The notes beneath the pieces were generated by a model. That model made no database searches. It had not been told where the DNA came from and saw nothing but the letters and a program-made list of their open reading frames with translations. A DNA stretch of 64,000 nucleotides from Saprospiraceae bacterium (GTDB lineage Bacteria > Bacteroidota > Bacteroidia > Chitinophagales > Saprospiraceae): the NCBI GenBank assembly GCA_016717265.1, contig JADKFX010000001.1, positions 1,376,501 to 1,440,500 on the forward strand. Reading direction: 5' to 3'. This document shows, one piece after another, positions 1 through 8,118 of this stretch. The position numbers and the translations under genes are program-made. Every line of letters starts with the position of its first letter. Positions within the stretch are counted from its first letter, which is position 1.

Positions 1-199
1 TGATATTAATTGGAATACTAGAAATATTAGAATTGCTTCTTCTTTTGGACTAGATACCTGCAGTATTGATTCAACAAGTGCCTGGGGTTGTAGAAATATT
101 AAGAATGATTCCATTTGTGGTTTCCTTTTACCTGAGCAAAACGATAATTTTTTAGATTATCCTTGTGATGTTTCAGCATGTTGTCTTGATGAACTATAG
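1..199 (+). CDS. C-terminal end of a Cys-rich protein (partial)
   Basis: The frame is open from base 2 with no start in the window and stops at TAG 197-199, leaving 65 residues. Six of these are cysteines, and the end reads SACCLDEL. I recognise no family. The cysteine density suggests a disulfide-bonded exported protein. It resembles in style, but not clearly in sequence, the Cys-rich protein at 18730-19392, which also lies beside a module. It is the last gene before module M1 and reads towards it, like most other passenger genes in this region. Confidence 0.5.
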   Translation, partial: DINWNTRNIRIASSFGLDTCSIDSTSAWGCRNIKNDSICGFLLPEQNDNFLDYPCDVSACCLDEL

Positions 200-484
200 T
201 AGAACCATCTTATTTTATTTATGAACGAAAGAAGAGAATTTTGCTTAAGTAGAGTTCGCTTTGATGCCTGTAATAGGTTAGTATTAAAAGTGAAACAAAT
301 GAGTGTAGTTAGTGATTATTCAGAAATAGGAATTATAAACCTATTTAACAATCATTGTCGTAATCGCACTAAATGGCCTGCTCGGCTTTCCATCAATCAT
401 AAGTTTTAAATAAATTTTATAGTTAGGAAGATTAATAAAATCCTCAACATCAAATTCAAGATACATTTTGATTAGCTTAATTTA

Positions 485-560
485 TCGCAGTTCACTCTGT
501 TCCATCACTTGCAGCACTGTCGTGCTCCATCCGGCTATTGGCGGAAACGTTCTTTCATAC
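485..560. repeat. Hairpin block of M1
   Basis: Two stem-loops lie side by side: AGCAC-TGTC-GTGCT, and a GC-rich stem (TCCGGC/TATT/GGCGGA here, one mismatch from the perfect stem in M3-M6). The block is flanked by the conserved words CGCAGTTCAC and AACGTTCT. It interrupts the coupling-ATPase reading frame. Confidence 0.7.
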
Positions 561-892
561 AGCATCTTCTGTACCTATTCTATAAGAAATAACAGTTCCG
601 GCATTTCCAAGTACAGCACTTTTAATATCATCATCCTATTGGTTCATGTATTGATGAGTTAAAGTCATTCCAACTTTGAATTTGCGTAATTCAGAAAACA
701 TAATGACCAAAGATTACGCAGTAAAGTTTTGAAACTCGTCCATAGTTTACAACTATAAGAACAAAACCCTAATGCTTATTTATGTATCGGAATATATTCT
801 GGTTTGCTAAAATCCAATGAGAATAATAATTAAAAAAATTATACATTTTATCGATTTTCATTCAAGAAATCTAAGTATAAGGATTAATTGTT

Positions 893-1374
893 AGAACAAT
901 AAATTGTCTGATTAATAGGGGGCTATTCCAGACAATAGCTCTTGCTATATAACTTCTGATTTAAAAGATTATTTGAAAAATAGCTATTATATGGACCAGA
1001 TACATGGAAGACCATTCCATCCTCAAACGCAAGGCAAGATTGAGCGATATCATAGGACAATGAAAAACGTAATATAACTTGATAATTATTACTGCCCTGA
1101 GGAATTGGAAAGAGCTTTAGAAAAATTTGTGGAAACTTATAACAATGAAAGATACCATGAATCACTAGAGAATTTAACTCCTGCAGATGTGTATTTTGGC
1201 CGTGCCAAATTCATTATAAAAGAAAGAATTAAACTACAATGTATTAGGGATAGAAAAATTGAATATGAAAAATTATATCCTATTAAAATTATTAATTATA
1301 AGCAAAAAGAATTAGCTTTGAATTAATTAGAAACACTACTTAGTGAGAAGTTCAAATTACTTTGACGACATACA
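893..1374 (+). pseudogene. IS3-family transposase C-terminal remnant (in M1)
   Basis: Reading on the plus strand gives an rve integrase core C-terminal half with the hallmark words HPQTQGKIERYHR, then after an in-frame TAA at about 1075 the words YNNERYHESL and NLTPADVYFGR, ending near 1326. The N-terminal half (helix-turn-helix, first two catalytic acids) is absent. The stop codon and missing half make this a dead relic. The end TTTGACGACATACA, read in reverse, begins with TG and could be the old right inverted repeat. A second, more decayed copy is in M5. Confidence 0.75.
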
Positions 1375-1384
1375 TTACTGTTCA

Positions 1385-1426
1385 ATGGGTAAATTCAGTT
1401 GACTATAATGGATTTACCCATCTTTT
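1385..1426 (+). terminator. Hairpin followed by a T-run
   Basis: A perfect 10 bp inverted repeat, ATGGGTAAAT / ATTTACCCAT (1385-1394 and 1412-1421), is followed by CTTTTT. It has the form of an intrinsic terminator on the plus strand, placed just right of M1 and 70 bp before the next gene. It could stop transcription coming out of the module. Confidence 0.55.
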
Positions 1427-1493
1427 TCAGTTACTTATTTTTATTTGGTTCTTATTGGTTTTTATGCCATTTTTGCTTAAAAAATTCATAATT

Positions 1494-2996
1494 ATGAAGT
1501 ATATACTTTTTATCTTAATCCTTTTTCAATCGTTATCCTTTTCAATCGTTAAAAGTCAAGATTGTTCATTTGCTAAGATTTCTAACGACACATTTTTTCA
1601 AGACTACGTAGAGTTTATCTATCCTCAAAGTAATTCAGATAAAATTATAACAATAGGAAGCAGATTTGTGAGAGGATTTTTTGATGATACGACATTCAAT
1701 GCTCCAATCTTTGAAGTATTTGATTATTGTGGAAATTCAGAAATTAAAATAATTTACAAAGTAATTGATAGATTCCGACTTGCACACAATCGTATCGCCA
1801 AAAGTAGTTCTTATTTAACTGAGCCTATAGGAAATAACGCATTGTCGATCTCAAATAATTCATTCTTATTAGTTGATAAAGCCAGTGATACTTTATCAGG
1901 TGAACCTTTTCTTCTTTTTATTCCCCTTAACGAATTAGGTAATATCGGCTCTATACATTCATTTCCAATTACTATTGATGAATTCAATTTTAATATTAAG
2001 CATGTATTGAAGCTCATTAATGAAAATATTTTGATTATTCTTTGGGATTACCCTTCGGAGAATTATTATTTTTATTATTTTGATAAAGAGTATAATTTTA
2101 TTTCTAAGAAAGCAGTTGTTTTACCACGAGGTGTTCGCGCTATTAAAGAAATTAGTAATAATGAATTTATTTGTACTTCTTTAAAAAATGATAGTTCAGG
2201 GTTTCAATTTTATAAATTAAGCAATTCATTGGAAATAGAGTGGACGGTAAGTCCATACGTGTCCTATGGTTCCGCGAGAGATATCCTTATTAAAAATGAT
2301 ACCATTTATATAGTAGGAGGAATTCATGAAGGAGGAATTCTATTGATATCTGATTTTACTGGAAACGTGCTAAAAGAATACAAGATAAATATTTTTCCTG
2401 AGCAAAGATTGTCTGGGATTTTGTTGGGTGAAAACAATGATTTTTTTCTATCTGGTTATATTATTCATCCAAATTCAGATAAACGCGGTGAAGACATTGC
2501 AATCATCAAACTTGGTGAAGACAGTATCATAAAGGAGATAAAACTATTTGATTTTAGGAATTCATCGGGCACCAGTGGTCATCAAGGGTATTATACCGAC
2601 TTCGGAGGTTTCGGTATTGCCAAAGCAAATGATGGAGGCATAATTACTTACGGTGTATCAAAATACGAGAGAACGAGAAACGGCGGAGTTGCGCATGAAG
2701 ATGCAATTTTGATTAAAACCGAACCTATGATTATTACTTACAATAAAGATGAACCTAAGCTAGAATTTCTTAAATTTGTATTGAAAAGTAATCCTGTTAC
2801 CAGCTCATTGGAATTAATTGGAAAGACTGAGTTTATTGAGCAATGTTTTGTATATGATATTCACGGTCGACTTTTATCTGTGTATAATCAAAACAGCAAC
2901 ATAATTAATGTATCATTATTAAATTCGGGTACTTACATTTTAAAATTATTAGATAAATCTAATAATTGCCATCAAATTAAATTTGTGAAGATTTAG
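1494..2996 (+). CDS. Secreted protein with T9SS C-terminal sorting domain
   Basis: 500 residues from ATG 1494. That start is preferred over the in-frame TTG at 1362, which lies in the module edge, because it gives a clean signal peptide (MKYILFILILFQSLSF, cleavage near KSQ). The middle has no family I recognise. Segments such as GGIHEGGILLISD and ANDGGIITYG suggest a beta-propeller-like fold. The last ~80 residues have the T9SS type A pattern (VYDIHGRLL, SGTYILKL, final KFVKI), so the protein is probably exported to the cell surface or released. It is the only passenger between modules M1 and M2. Confidence 0.7.
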   Translation: MKYILFILILFQSLSFSIVKSQDCSFAKISNDTFFQDYVEFIYPQSNSDKIITIGSRFVRGFFDDTTFNAPIFEVFDYCGNSEIKIIYKVIDRFRLAHNRIAKSSSYLTEPIGNNALSISNNSFLLVDKASDTLSGEPFLLFIPLNELGNIGSIHSFPITIDEFNFNIKHVLKLINENILIILWDYPSENYYFYYFDKEYNFISKKAVVLPRGVRAIKEISNNEFICTSLKNDSSGFQFYKLSNSLEIEWTVSPYVSYGSARDILIKNDTIYIVGGIHEGGILLISDFTGNVLKEYKINIFPEQRLSGILLGENNDFFLSGYIIHPNSDKRGEDIAIIKLGEDSIIKEIKLFDFRNSSGTSGHQGYYTDFGGFGIAKANDGGIITYGVSKYERTRNGGVAHEDAILIKTEPMIITYNKDEPKLEFLKFVLKSNPVTSSLELIGKTEFIEQCFVYDIHGRLLSVYNQNSNIINVSLLNSGTYILKLLDKSNNCHQIKFVKI

Positions 2997-3020
2997 TGCT
3001 TCATTTGGTTGATAAAGTAA

Positions 3021-3635
3021 CGGCGCTAAACCCCCTACTCGGCTTCCCATCAATCATGAGTTTTAAGTAGATTTTGTAATTTGGAAGATTAATAAAATCC
3101 TCAACATCAAATTCTGGATACATTTTGATTAGCTTAATTTATCGCAGTTCACACTGTTCCATCACTTGCAGCACTGTCGTGCTCCATCCGCCTATTGGCT
3201 GAAACGTTCTGTCATACATAGCATCTTCTGTTCCGATTCTAAAAGAAATAAAAGTTCCGGCATTACCAAGTACAGCACTTTTAATATCATCATCTAATTG
3301 ATTCTTGTATTGATGAGCTAAAGTCATTCCAACTTTGAATTTGCGTAATTTAGAAAACATATTGACTAATGACAAGTTTTGAAGTTTTGAAACTCGTCCA
3401 TAGTTTACAACTATAAGAACAAAACCCTAATGATTAATTATGTATCGGACAGTATTCTGGTTTGCAAAAAAGCAATGAAAATAATAACTAAAAATTCGCA
3501 TTGAACCTTTGTTTCTTAAAGAAGTTTTCTGTGGTTTGTTTCTTCTTTGTTTCCATAATTTGTAAATTTAATTGATCTTGGAAACACTAACTAGTTTTTA
3601 GTTATATTTGGTCTACTTTATGCTGACGATTTACA
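3021..3635. repeat. Module M2
   Basis: Second module. It begins CGGCGCTAAACC 24 bp after the previous stop codon. The minus strand carries the coupling-ATPase C-terminus, the hairpin block, then an open stretch reading NMFSKLRKFKVGMTLAHQYK and GTFISFRIGTEDA. The tail is the short type without a transposase. It ends GAAACACTAACTAG...CTTTATGCTGACGATTTACA. No gene is intact in the 700 bp between the flanking genes. Confidence 0.8.
3142..3218. repeat. Hairpin block of M2
   Basis: Same block as in the other modules: stem AGCAC-TGTC-GTGCT and a stem CCGCC-TATT-GGCTG with one changed base. Read on the minus strand it adds a short tail ending in MEQCELR plus a stop to the ATPase fragment. Confidence 0.7.
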
Positions 3636-3704
3636 GTTGCCGGATATGGAATTGTTTTATTAATTGAAAAATTAGATCATTAGTAAACGAGTTTTTAAAA
3701 TATT

Positions 3705-4664
3705 ATGATGAATATAATTAATCTCTTACTTTCGGTAGTATTTTTACTAATTTCACTCATTAAATGTGCAGGTCAAGAATTATGGATGCCGAAAAGGACT
3801 AGAAATGTTTCAATTGATGATTCCTTATTTTATCGAAGCTACTTAATTAGAGGTTTTTTAGAGTTACGTAATAATGAGCAAGATTACACTTTGAATAATA
3901 TAGCCGCTAATTATGCTCATGTTTATGCTTCACCAGATACAGTCTTTAGATACTTGAACTTAAGTATTGAGCATTATCCTCAAGAGGAATGTTGGTTATT
4001 ATTTGACAGCTTGCAGCATAATATATTTGTGAAAGCTGTGTATGATTTATATTCTGCAATTGATAAAACAAGTTATGAGATGGTAAGAAGGAAGTGTGAT
4101 AGTATATTAAGTTTAATTAATAAGGATCTACAGTCAAAATTATTAACAATGAGTGTTAATGATCAGGAAATAAGGAGCCACCTCGACTCACTTTATGGTT
4201 CTCGACAATTTGATAAGAAAAATATTAAAGCATTACAATTGTGGTCAATTCAAAACAAACGAGATTCTTTAAATCAACATGAATTAGAACTAATTATTAA
4301 TAAATTTGGCTATCCTGGTAAAACATTAGTTGGACCTAATATTTGTAATGTAGGATTTGATATTATTCTCCATGCCCCGCAAACTTACCAGGAAAAATAT
4401 CTTCACCTCATAGAAGATGCGAGTACTAAAAACGAATTGGATAAACGATGTTATCCTTTTTTAGTTGATCGAATATTAATGAATAAAGGCAAGAGACAGA
4501 TTTATGGCACTCAGTTTAAATATAATAATGTTAGCATGAAGTTAGAGCTATACCCAATTGAGGATGCTAAAAATTTGAATCAGAGGAGAAGTATATATCA
4601 TCTACCACCTTTAAAAGAAGACGTAAATTATATCAATGAAATGGAAAAGAATTCCGATAAATGA
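3705..4664 (+). CDS. DUF6624 family protein, exported
   Basis: 319 residues starting at tandem ATGs (3705, 3708). A hydrophobic N-terminus (LLLSVVFLLISLIKCAG) looks like a signal peptide or, less likely, a lipoprotein signal. The C-terminal part carries the DUF6624 pattern seen in Bacteroidota: NKFGYPGKTLVG, HAPQTYQEKYLHLI and DRILMNKGKRQIYGTQ. The function of the family is unknown. It is the sole passenger between modules M2 and M3, reads on the plus strand, and has no T9SS tail. Confidence 0.75.
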   Translation: MMNIINLLLSVVFLLISLIKCAGQELWMPKRTRNVSIDDSLFYRSYLIRGFLELRNNEQDYTLNNIAANYAHVYASPDTVFRYLNLSIEHYPQEECWLLFDSLQHNIFVKAVYDLYSAIDKTSYEMVRRKCDSILSLINKDLQSKLLTMSVNDQEIRSHLDSLYGSRQFDKKNIKALQLWSIQNKRDSLNQHELELIINKFGYPGKTLVGPNICNVGFDIILHAPQTYQEKYLHLIEDASTKNELDKRCYPFLVDRILMNKGKRQIYGTQFKYNNVSMKLELYPIEDAKNLNQRRSIYHLPPLKEDVNYINEMEKNSDK

Positions 4665-4701
4665 GATAAATATTATTTCTTATTATTATTTTATTGTCTC
4701 C

Positions 4702-5315
4702 CCACTAAACGCTCTACTAGGCTTCCCATCAATCAACAGCTTTAAATAAATCTTGTAATTCGCAAGATTAATAAAATCCTCCATATCAAACTCAGGATAC
4801 ATTTTGATTAGCTTAATTTAAAGCAGTTCACACTGTACCATCACTTGCAGCACTGTCGTGCTCCATCCGCCTATTGGCGGAAACGTTCTGTCATACATAG
4901 CATCTTCTGTTCCAATTCGGAATGAAATAACAGTTCCGGCGTTACCAAGCACTGCACTTTTAATGTCATCATCAAGTTGATTCATGTACTGATGGGCTAA
5001 TGTCATACCTACTTTAAATTTTCGTAATTCAGAAAACATGTTGACTAATGACAAGGTGGTGAAGTTGTGAAACTCGTCCATAGTTTACAACTATCAGAAC
5101 AAAACCCTAATGATTAATTATGTATCGGACAGTATTCTGGTTTGCAAAAAAGCAATGAAAATAATTACTAAAAATTCGCATTGAACCTTTGTTTCTTAAT
5201 AAAGTTTTCTGTGCTTTGTTTTTTCTTTGTTTCCATAATTTGTAAATTTAATTGATCCTGGAAACACTAACTAGTTTTTAGTTATATTTGGTCCACTTTA
5301 TGCTGACGATTTACA
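4702..5315. repeat. Module M3
   Basis: Best preserved coupling-ATPase relic. On the minus strand an 87-codon frame (5081-4818) starts at the Walker B region (MDEFHNFTTLSLVNMFSELR), continues through LAHQY and ISFRIGTEDA, and is then diverted by the hairpin block to end in MVQCELL plus a stop. Upstream of its ATG the sequence still encodes VLIVVN out of frame, so this is a relic, not a gene. Short tail type, ending TGCTGACGATTTACA. The 750 bp between the flanking genes hold nothing else I can support. Confidence 0.8.
4822..4897. repeat. Hairpin block of M3
   Basis: Contains the perfect stem TCCGCC-TATT-GGCGGA and the perfect stem AGCAC-TGTC-GTGCT, with the small stem CAGT-TCAC-ACTG at its left edge. 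Confidence 0.7.
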
Positions 5316-5414
5316 TATAGATTGAACTGCTTTTATTTGACTAACAGATTTCCAAATGGTATCTTGTTATTGATATATTATTTGAAATATTATTGTTAAA
5401 TTAAATTCATTGAA

Positions 5415-5765
5415 ATGAAAATCTTGTTTTATTTATTGATTGCCTTAACAGGAGTCTCAGGCTTTTTATTCCCATCTATTGAGTCCTTAATTTTGCAAAT
5501 CGTTGTCCATCTGGGATTATGTGTAGCCTTATACAAAATGAACTACACTGTCGAGGGGATAAGGGTATTGGTTTTATTAATTTGCTTTTCTGTGATTTTT
5601 GGATATTTAATTAAGCAGGATTATCTGCAAAAAATTTCCTTCATTACAGGAATAATGAACGCAGTTTTTGGTACGCTTCTGCTTATTATATACGCCACTC
5701 CAAAACTCATTAAGGAGTATATGCAAAAAAGGGAACACATTGATTTTTCTCCTATTGATATTTAG
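5415..5765 (+). CDS. Small multi-pass membrane protein
   Basis: 116 residues with about four hydrophobic segments (roughly 2-18, 24-40, 49-65, 77-95) and a charged C-terminal tail (KEYMQKREHIDF). I recognise no family. It is the first gene after module M3, reads on the plus strand and ends at a strong hairpin shared with the converging gene to its right. Confidence 0.6.
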   Translation: MKILFYLLIALTGVSGFLFPSIESLILQIVVHLGLCVALYKMNYTVEGIRVLVLLICFSVIFGYLIKQDYLQKISFITGIMNAVFGTLLLIIYATPKLIKEYMQKREHIDFSPIDI

Positions 5766-5829
5766 GGGATTAAATAGAATTTAACTTCACTTCTGGCAAC
5801 TTTGTCGGAAGTGTTTTTTTTATATAAAA

Positions 5830-5855
5830 ACACCCTGTCAAAATTGACAGGGTGT
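5830..5855. terminator. Bidirectional terminator between convergent genes
   Basis: A perfect 12 bp inverted repeat, ACACCCTGTCAA-AA-TTGACAGGGTGT, lies between the plus-strand gene ending at 5765 and the minus-strand gene ending at 5882. A/T-rich flanks on both sides suit termination in both directions. Confidence 0.8.
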
Positions 5856-5881
5856 AGGTTAAAAACCCGATTATTTGTTTC

Positions 5882-7669
5882 CTAATTTTTCAAAATACTT
5901 TCAGTTTTAATTTCATTTCCTTTTTCTAAAATAGAAAGAAAATAAATTCCTGAATACAAAGACTTAACATCAACAACATTACTGCCTTGACGAAGCTTTT
6001 GAATAAGTGCATTTTGACCTAGCTCATCATAAAGACGCAAAATCATTTTTTCTGGATTGTAATCAACAACATTTACAACAAGAAAGTCTTTGCATGGGTT
6101 TGGAAAGGTATTTATTTCTACAGCTATCTTTTGATTTATAGTAGAAACTACATTTCCGATTTTAATTGTCCGACATAAAGTATCTGCACCATTTTTGTTT
6201 TTCACAATTAGGCATACATTGTAGATACCATTCGCAGAAAATTTATGCAATGGATTCTTCTCCATACTCGTGTTATTGCTACCACTTACAGGGTCTCCAA
6301 AATCCCAGCACCAAGTTTCTACTTCATACGCAGACAAATCAGTAAACAGAAAGTCTAAGTAATTGACTGTATCTTGATTGTACCGCCAGTGGCACCAAGG
6401 GATATTATCTATCCCAAGAGTATCACATATACTTCCATCTATTGGACCAAGTCTATAATTAGGAAAACTAGGTAGAATTGTTTTTACTGTAATTGACTTT
6501 AAGGAATGAGGCTTAAAGCTACAATTGAGACCATTTTCATCTGGCTTGTCAATTACGTCAATTGACCTGCAAGAACTTGATACACCTGCCCCATATATTC
6601 TTCCATCAGGGGCTTGTTGCAACATTCCAAAATAAGTAGACCAAAATGAACTAGGCGGTACCACTAATTCTGCATAGCCATCATATTGTGCTATCAATTC
6701 CTTTTTAGTTAAACTTTTATCTGATATCGAGTACTGATATAGATTTTTAGCTGTAACTACATAAATTAGTTTGTTATCCGGAGAAAAGGAGCATCCCGTT
6801 GACCATGTTTCCTGGAAGGGCAATTGGACGTAGCTTAAATTATCAAGCATACCAGAGCATCGATCAAAAGTGAAAAAATACAGATTATCATATTGAATTT
6901 GTCGGTTATCAGATGAAGTGGAAGTGGCAAAATAATTTCCGTTATTTGAGAAAAAGGAATGCCCGAAACCTCCACCCTCTTTTTTCCCAACAAATACTTG
7001 CTTATGATGAAGATTGATTCCGTATTTTGTTAAGAGAAAAATATAGTAACCTATATTGTTTCCTTCGGAAACAATCACCCACCAATCTCTTCCATTTGCG
7101 TGTTTTGTAGCAGTTAAACATGCATCGTCAAGCGTATCTTTAACAAGACTCACTCTTCGCTTTATAACACTACCCAAAGGATTACTGCTATTGTACTCCA
7201 CAATTGAATATAACAGTTCATTGCAGGATGCACCGTAATTTTGATACAAACCAGCTGTCTTATGAAACACGATATACTTTTGTGCATAACCCGGATAAGG
7301 AACTATTAAAGCTCCTTGATTAATAGACTCACCAGTAGGATAATTATCAACGCCATTTAATTGATTAGCATTTTTCATCAATTGATTTGAAGAGTCCTCT
7401 ATACTTACACCATTGCACGAGAATAAATAATTGCCTTCATGATCACATATATTTGCTGATGTAACATGAAAATCAATTTTTTTGTACCCATCATAATACA
7501 TCAACGGATTACCATCTGGAGTTTCAAAATCTAGAAAGGTAGAACCCCATGCAGTATCTAAAGGATTATCCCGGTGACTGTATCCCAATAGCCATTTGAA
7601 ATCTTCTTTTTGGCTGTAGAGATTTCCTATGAAAATAGGAATGAGTAATAATAGTAAAAGATTTTTCAT
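5882..7669 (-). CDS. Beta-propeller/PKD/T9SS-sorted surface protein, unit 1
   Basis: 595 residues. Order: signal peptide (1-19); a propeller-like domain (~25-400) with recurring words FKWLLGYS, KHANGRDWW, FTFDRCSG, CSFSPDNK and QAPDGRIYG; a PKD domain (~425-500) with WCWDFGDP; and a T9SS type A sorting domain (~515-595, FPNPCKDF, ending SILKN). PKD and sorting domains are well established in secreted Bacteroidota proteins; the ligand is unknown. First of three paralogues on this strand. The C-terminal third is nearly the same as in unit 2, while the propeller diverges. A conserved promoter box and leader hairpin lie upstream. Confidence 0.8.
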   Translation of the reverse strand: MKNLLLLLLIPIFIGNLYSQKEDFKWLLGYSHRDNPLDTAWGSTFLDFETPDGNPLMYYDGYKKIDFHVTSANICDHEGNYLFSCNGVSIEDSSNQLMKNANQLNGVDNYPTGESINQGALIVPYPGYAQKYIVFHKTAGLYQNYGASCNELLYSIVEYNSSNPLGSVIKRRVSLVKDTLDDACLTATKHANGRDWWVIVSEGNNIGYYIFLLTKYGINLHHKQVFVGKKEGGGFGHSFFSNNGNYFATSTSSDNRQIQYDNLYFFTFDRCSGMLDNLSYVQLPFQETWSTGCSFSPDNKLIYVVTAKNLYQYSISDKSLTKKELIAQYDGYAELVVPPSSFWSTYFGMLQQAPDGRIYGAGVSSSCRSIDVIDKPDENGLNCSFKPHSLKSITVKTILPSFPNYRLGPIDGSICDTLGIDNIPWCHWRYNQDTVNYLDFLFTDLSAYEVETWCWDFGDPVSGSNNTSMEKNPLHKFSANGIYNVCLIVKNKNGADTLCRTIKIGNVVSTINQKIAVEINTFPNPCKDFLVVNVVDYNPEKMILRLYDELGQNALIQKLRQGSNVVDVKSLYSGIYFLSILEKGNEIKTESILKN

Positions 7670-7691
7670 ATTTTAAGATTTAAAAGGTTTA

Positions 7692-7747
7692 AAAATATGG
7701 TTATCTCAATCTTCCAAATAGCCTGAAAGGCTAGGAAACCATATTTT
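7692..7747 (-). promoter_or_regulatory. Conserved leader hairpin, unit 1
   Basis: An 11 bp outer stem AAAATATGGTT / AACCATATTTT encloses an inner stem AGCC-TGAA-AGGCT-like pair. It lies 23 bp upstream of the unit 1 start codon and downstream of the TATCTTTG box, so it should fall in the 5' untranslated RNA. The same outer stem occurs before units 2 and 3 with a different inner stem. Confidence 0.6.
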
Positions 7748-7771
7748 CAAGAAAACCTAGAATCCATTTTT

Positions 7772-7779
7772 CAAAGATA
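7772..7779 (-). promoter_or_regulatory. Candidate -7 box for unit 1
   Basis: TATCTTTG on the minus strand fits the Bacteroidota -7 consensus TAnnTTTG. The same octamer lies at the same place before units 2 and 3. No convincing -33 TTTG is conserved across all three, so the call rests on the box and its conservation. Confidence 0.5.
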
Positions 7780-7868
7780 CATATTTCAATTGATTATAAT
7801 TCAAAATACTACACTTGTACAGTTCCATTATTGGCTTAATCCTTTCTCTAAAAATACATAAAAATGAA

Positions 7869-7895
7869 CAGCCCGTAGAAAAATTCCGCAGGCTG
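7869..7895 (-). terminator. Terminator hairpin after small gene 1
   Basis: CAGCC...GGCTG stem just after the stop of the small membrane gene. On the minus strand it is followed by a T-rich stretch. The hairpin recurs after all three small genes. Confidence 0.5.
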
Positions 7896-7898
7896 AAA

Positions 7899-8114
7899 TT
7901 AATAATTTGGAAAGATTTTCATGAAATCCTTTGTGGAATGAATTGTTATCAATAACACCACCAGATTAGCAAGCGAAGCTGTCAGTGCGACTAACATAAT
8001 AATCATACTGATAAGCCCAAGAAAGAATACGCACAAGGCAAAACCTGTCCAAAGGACCACTAAAACCATAAAGGATTTTAGTAGCACCATTAAATGTTTA
8101 CTTTTAATGATCAT
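7899..8114 (-). CDS. Small membrane protein, unit 1
   Basis: 71 residues from ATG at 8114, the start shared with the unit 2 copy. The longer frame to 8390 runs into IS30 and is spurious. Two to three hydrophobic helices fill residues ~9-60, and the C-terminus is HSTKDFMKIFPNY. It differs from the unit 2 copy at only four residues. No family recognised. The gene precedes the large propeller/PKD gene in all three units, suggesting a linked role. The IS30 insertion begins five bases before its start codon, after a 4-base target repeat, and should cut it off from its native promoter. Confidence 0.7.
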   Translation of the reverse strand: MIIKSKHLMVLLKSFMVLVVLWTGFALCVFFLGLISMIIMLVALTASLANLVVLLITIHSTKDFMKIFPNY

Positions 8115-8118
8115 GGGT
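8115..8118. repeat. IS30 target-site duplication, left copy
   Basis: GGGT, matching 9151-9154 on the other side of the element. Confidence 0.85.

Larger units (their letters stand above)
361..1374. repeat. Module M1: coupling-ATPase relic + hairpin + IS3-type tail
   Basis: First of six related modules. From left to right it has four parts. (1) About 120 bp, read on the minus strand, encode the C-terminal end of a VirD4/TraG-like ATPase (NLPNYKIYLKLMIDGKPS). (2) A hairpin block lies at 485-560. (3) The part around Walker B follows, frameshifted and interrupted by stops. (4) A tail holds an IS3-type transposase remnant and ends at the shared motif TTTGACGACATACA. It is about 1 kb and collinear with M5. 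No intact gene lies in this 1.3 kb stretch; short plus-strand frames here are shadows. Confidence 0.8.

Noticed and set aside
221..409. 62-codon frame after the first partial gene
   Set aside because: It overlaps into module M1, has no recognisable protein character, and its end is the antisense of the ATPase relic.
468..662. Plus-strand frames over the modules (468-662, 17857-18045, 21677-21889)
   Set aside because: They run antisense to the coupling-ATPase relic and hairpin block and are not conserved as protein among modules.
3600..3640. LLYADDL reading in the module tail, resembling a reverse-transcriptase YADD motif
   Set aside because: Only ~15 codons are open, the phase varies among modules (M4 has YAGDL), and no other RT motif is near. 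It is the shared tail sequence read by chance.
4822..4897. Hairpin block as an integron attC site
   Set aside because: The stems are suggestive, but I see no RYYYAAC/GTTRRRY core pair at the ends, no integron integrase in the window, and the block lies inside a gene relic instead of at the gene-gene junction.
4818..5081. Minus-strand frames of 76-87 codons in M2-M4 as functional small proteins
   Set aside because: They are internal pieces of the ATPase with a frameshift just upstream and an artificial end from the hairpin block, and M1 and M5 lack the open frame.
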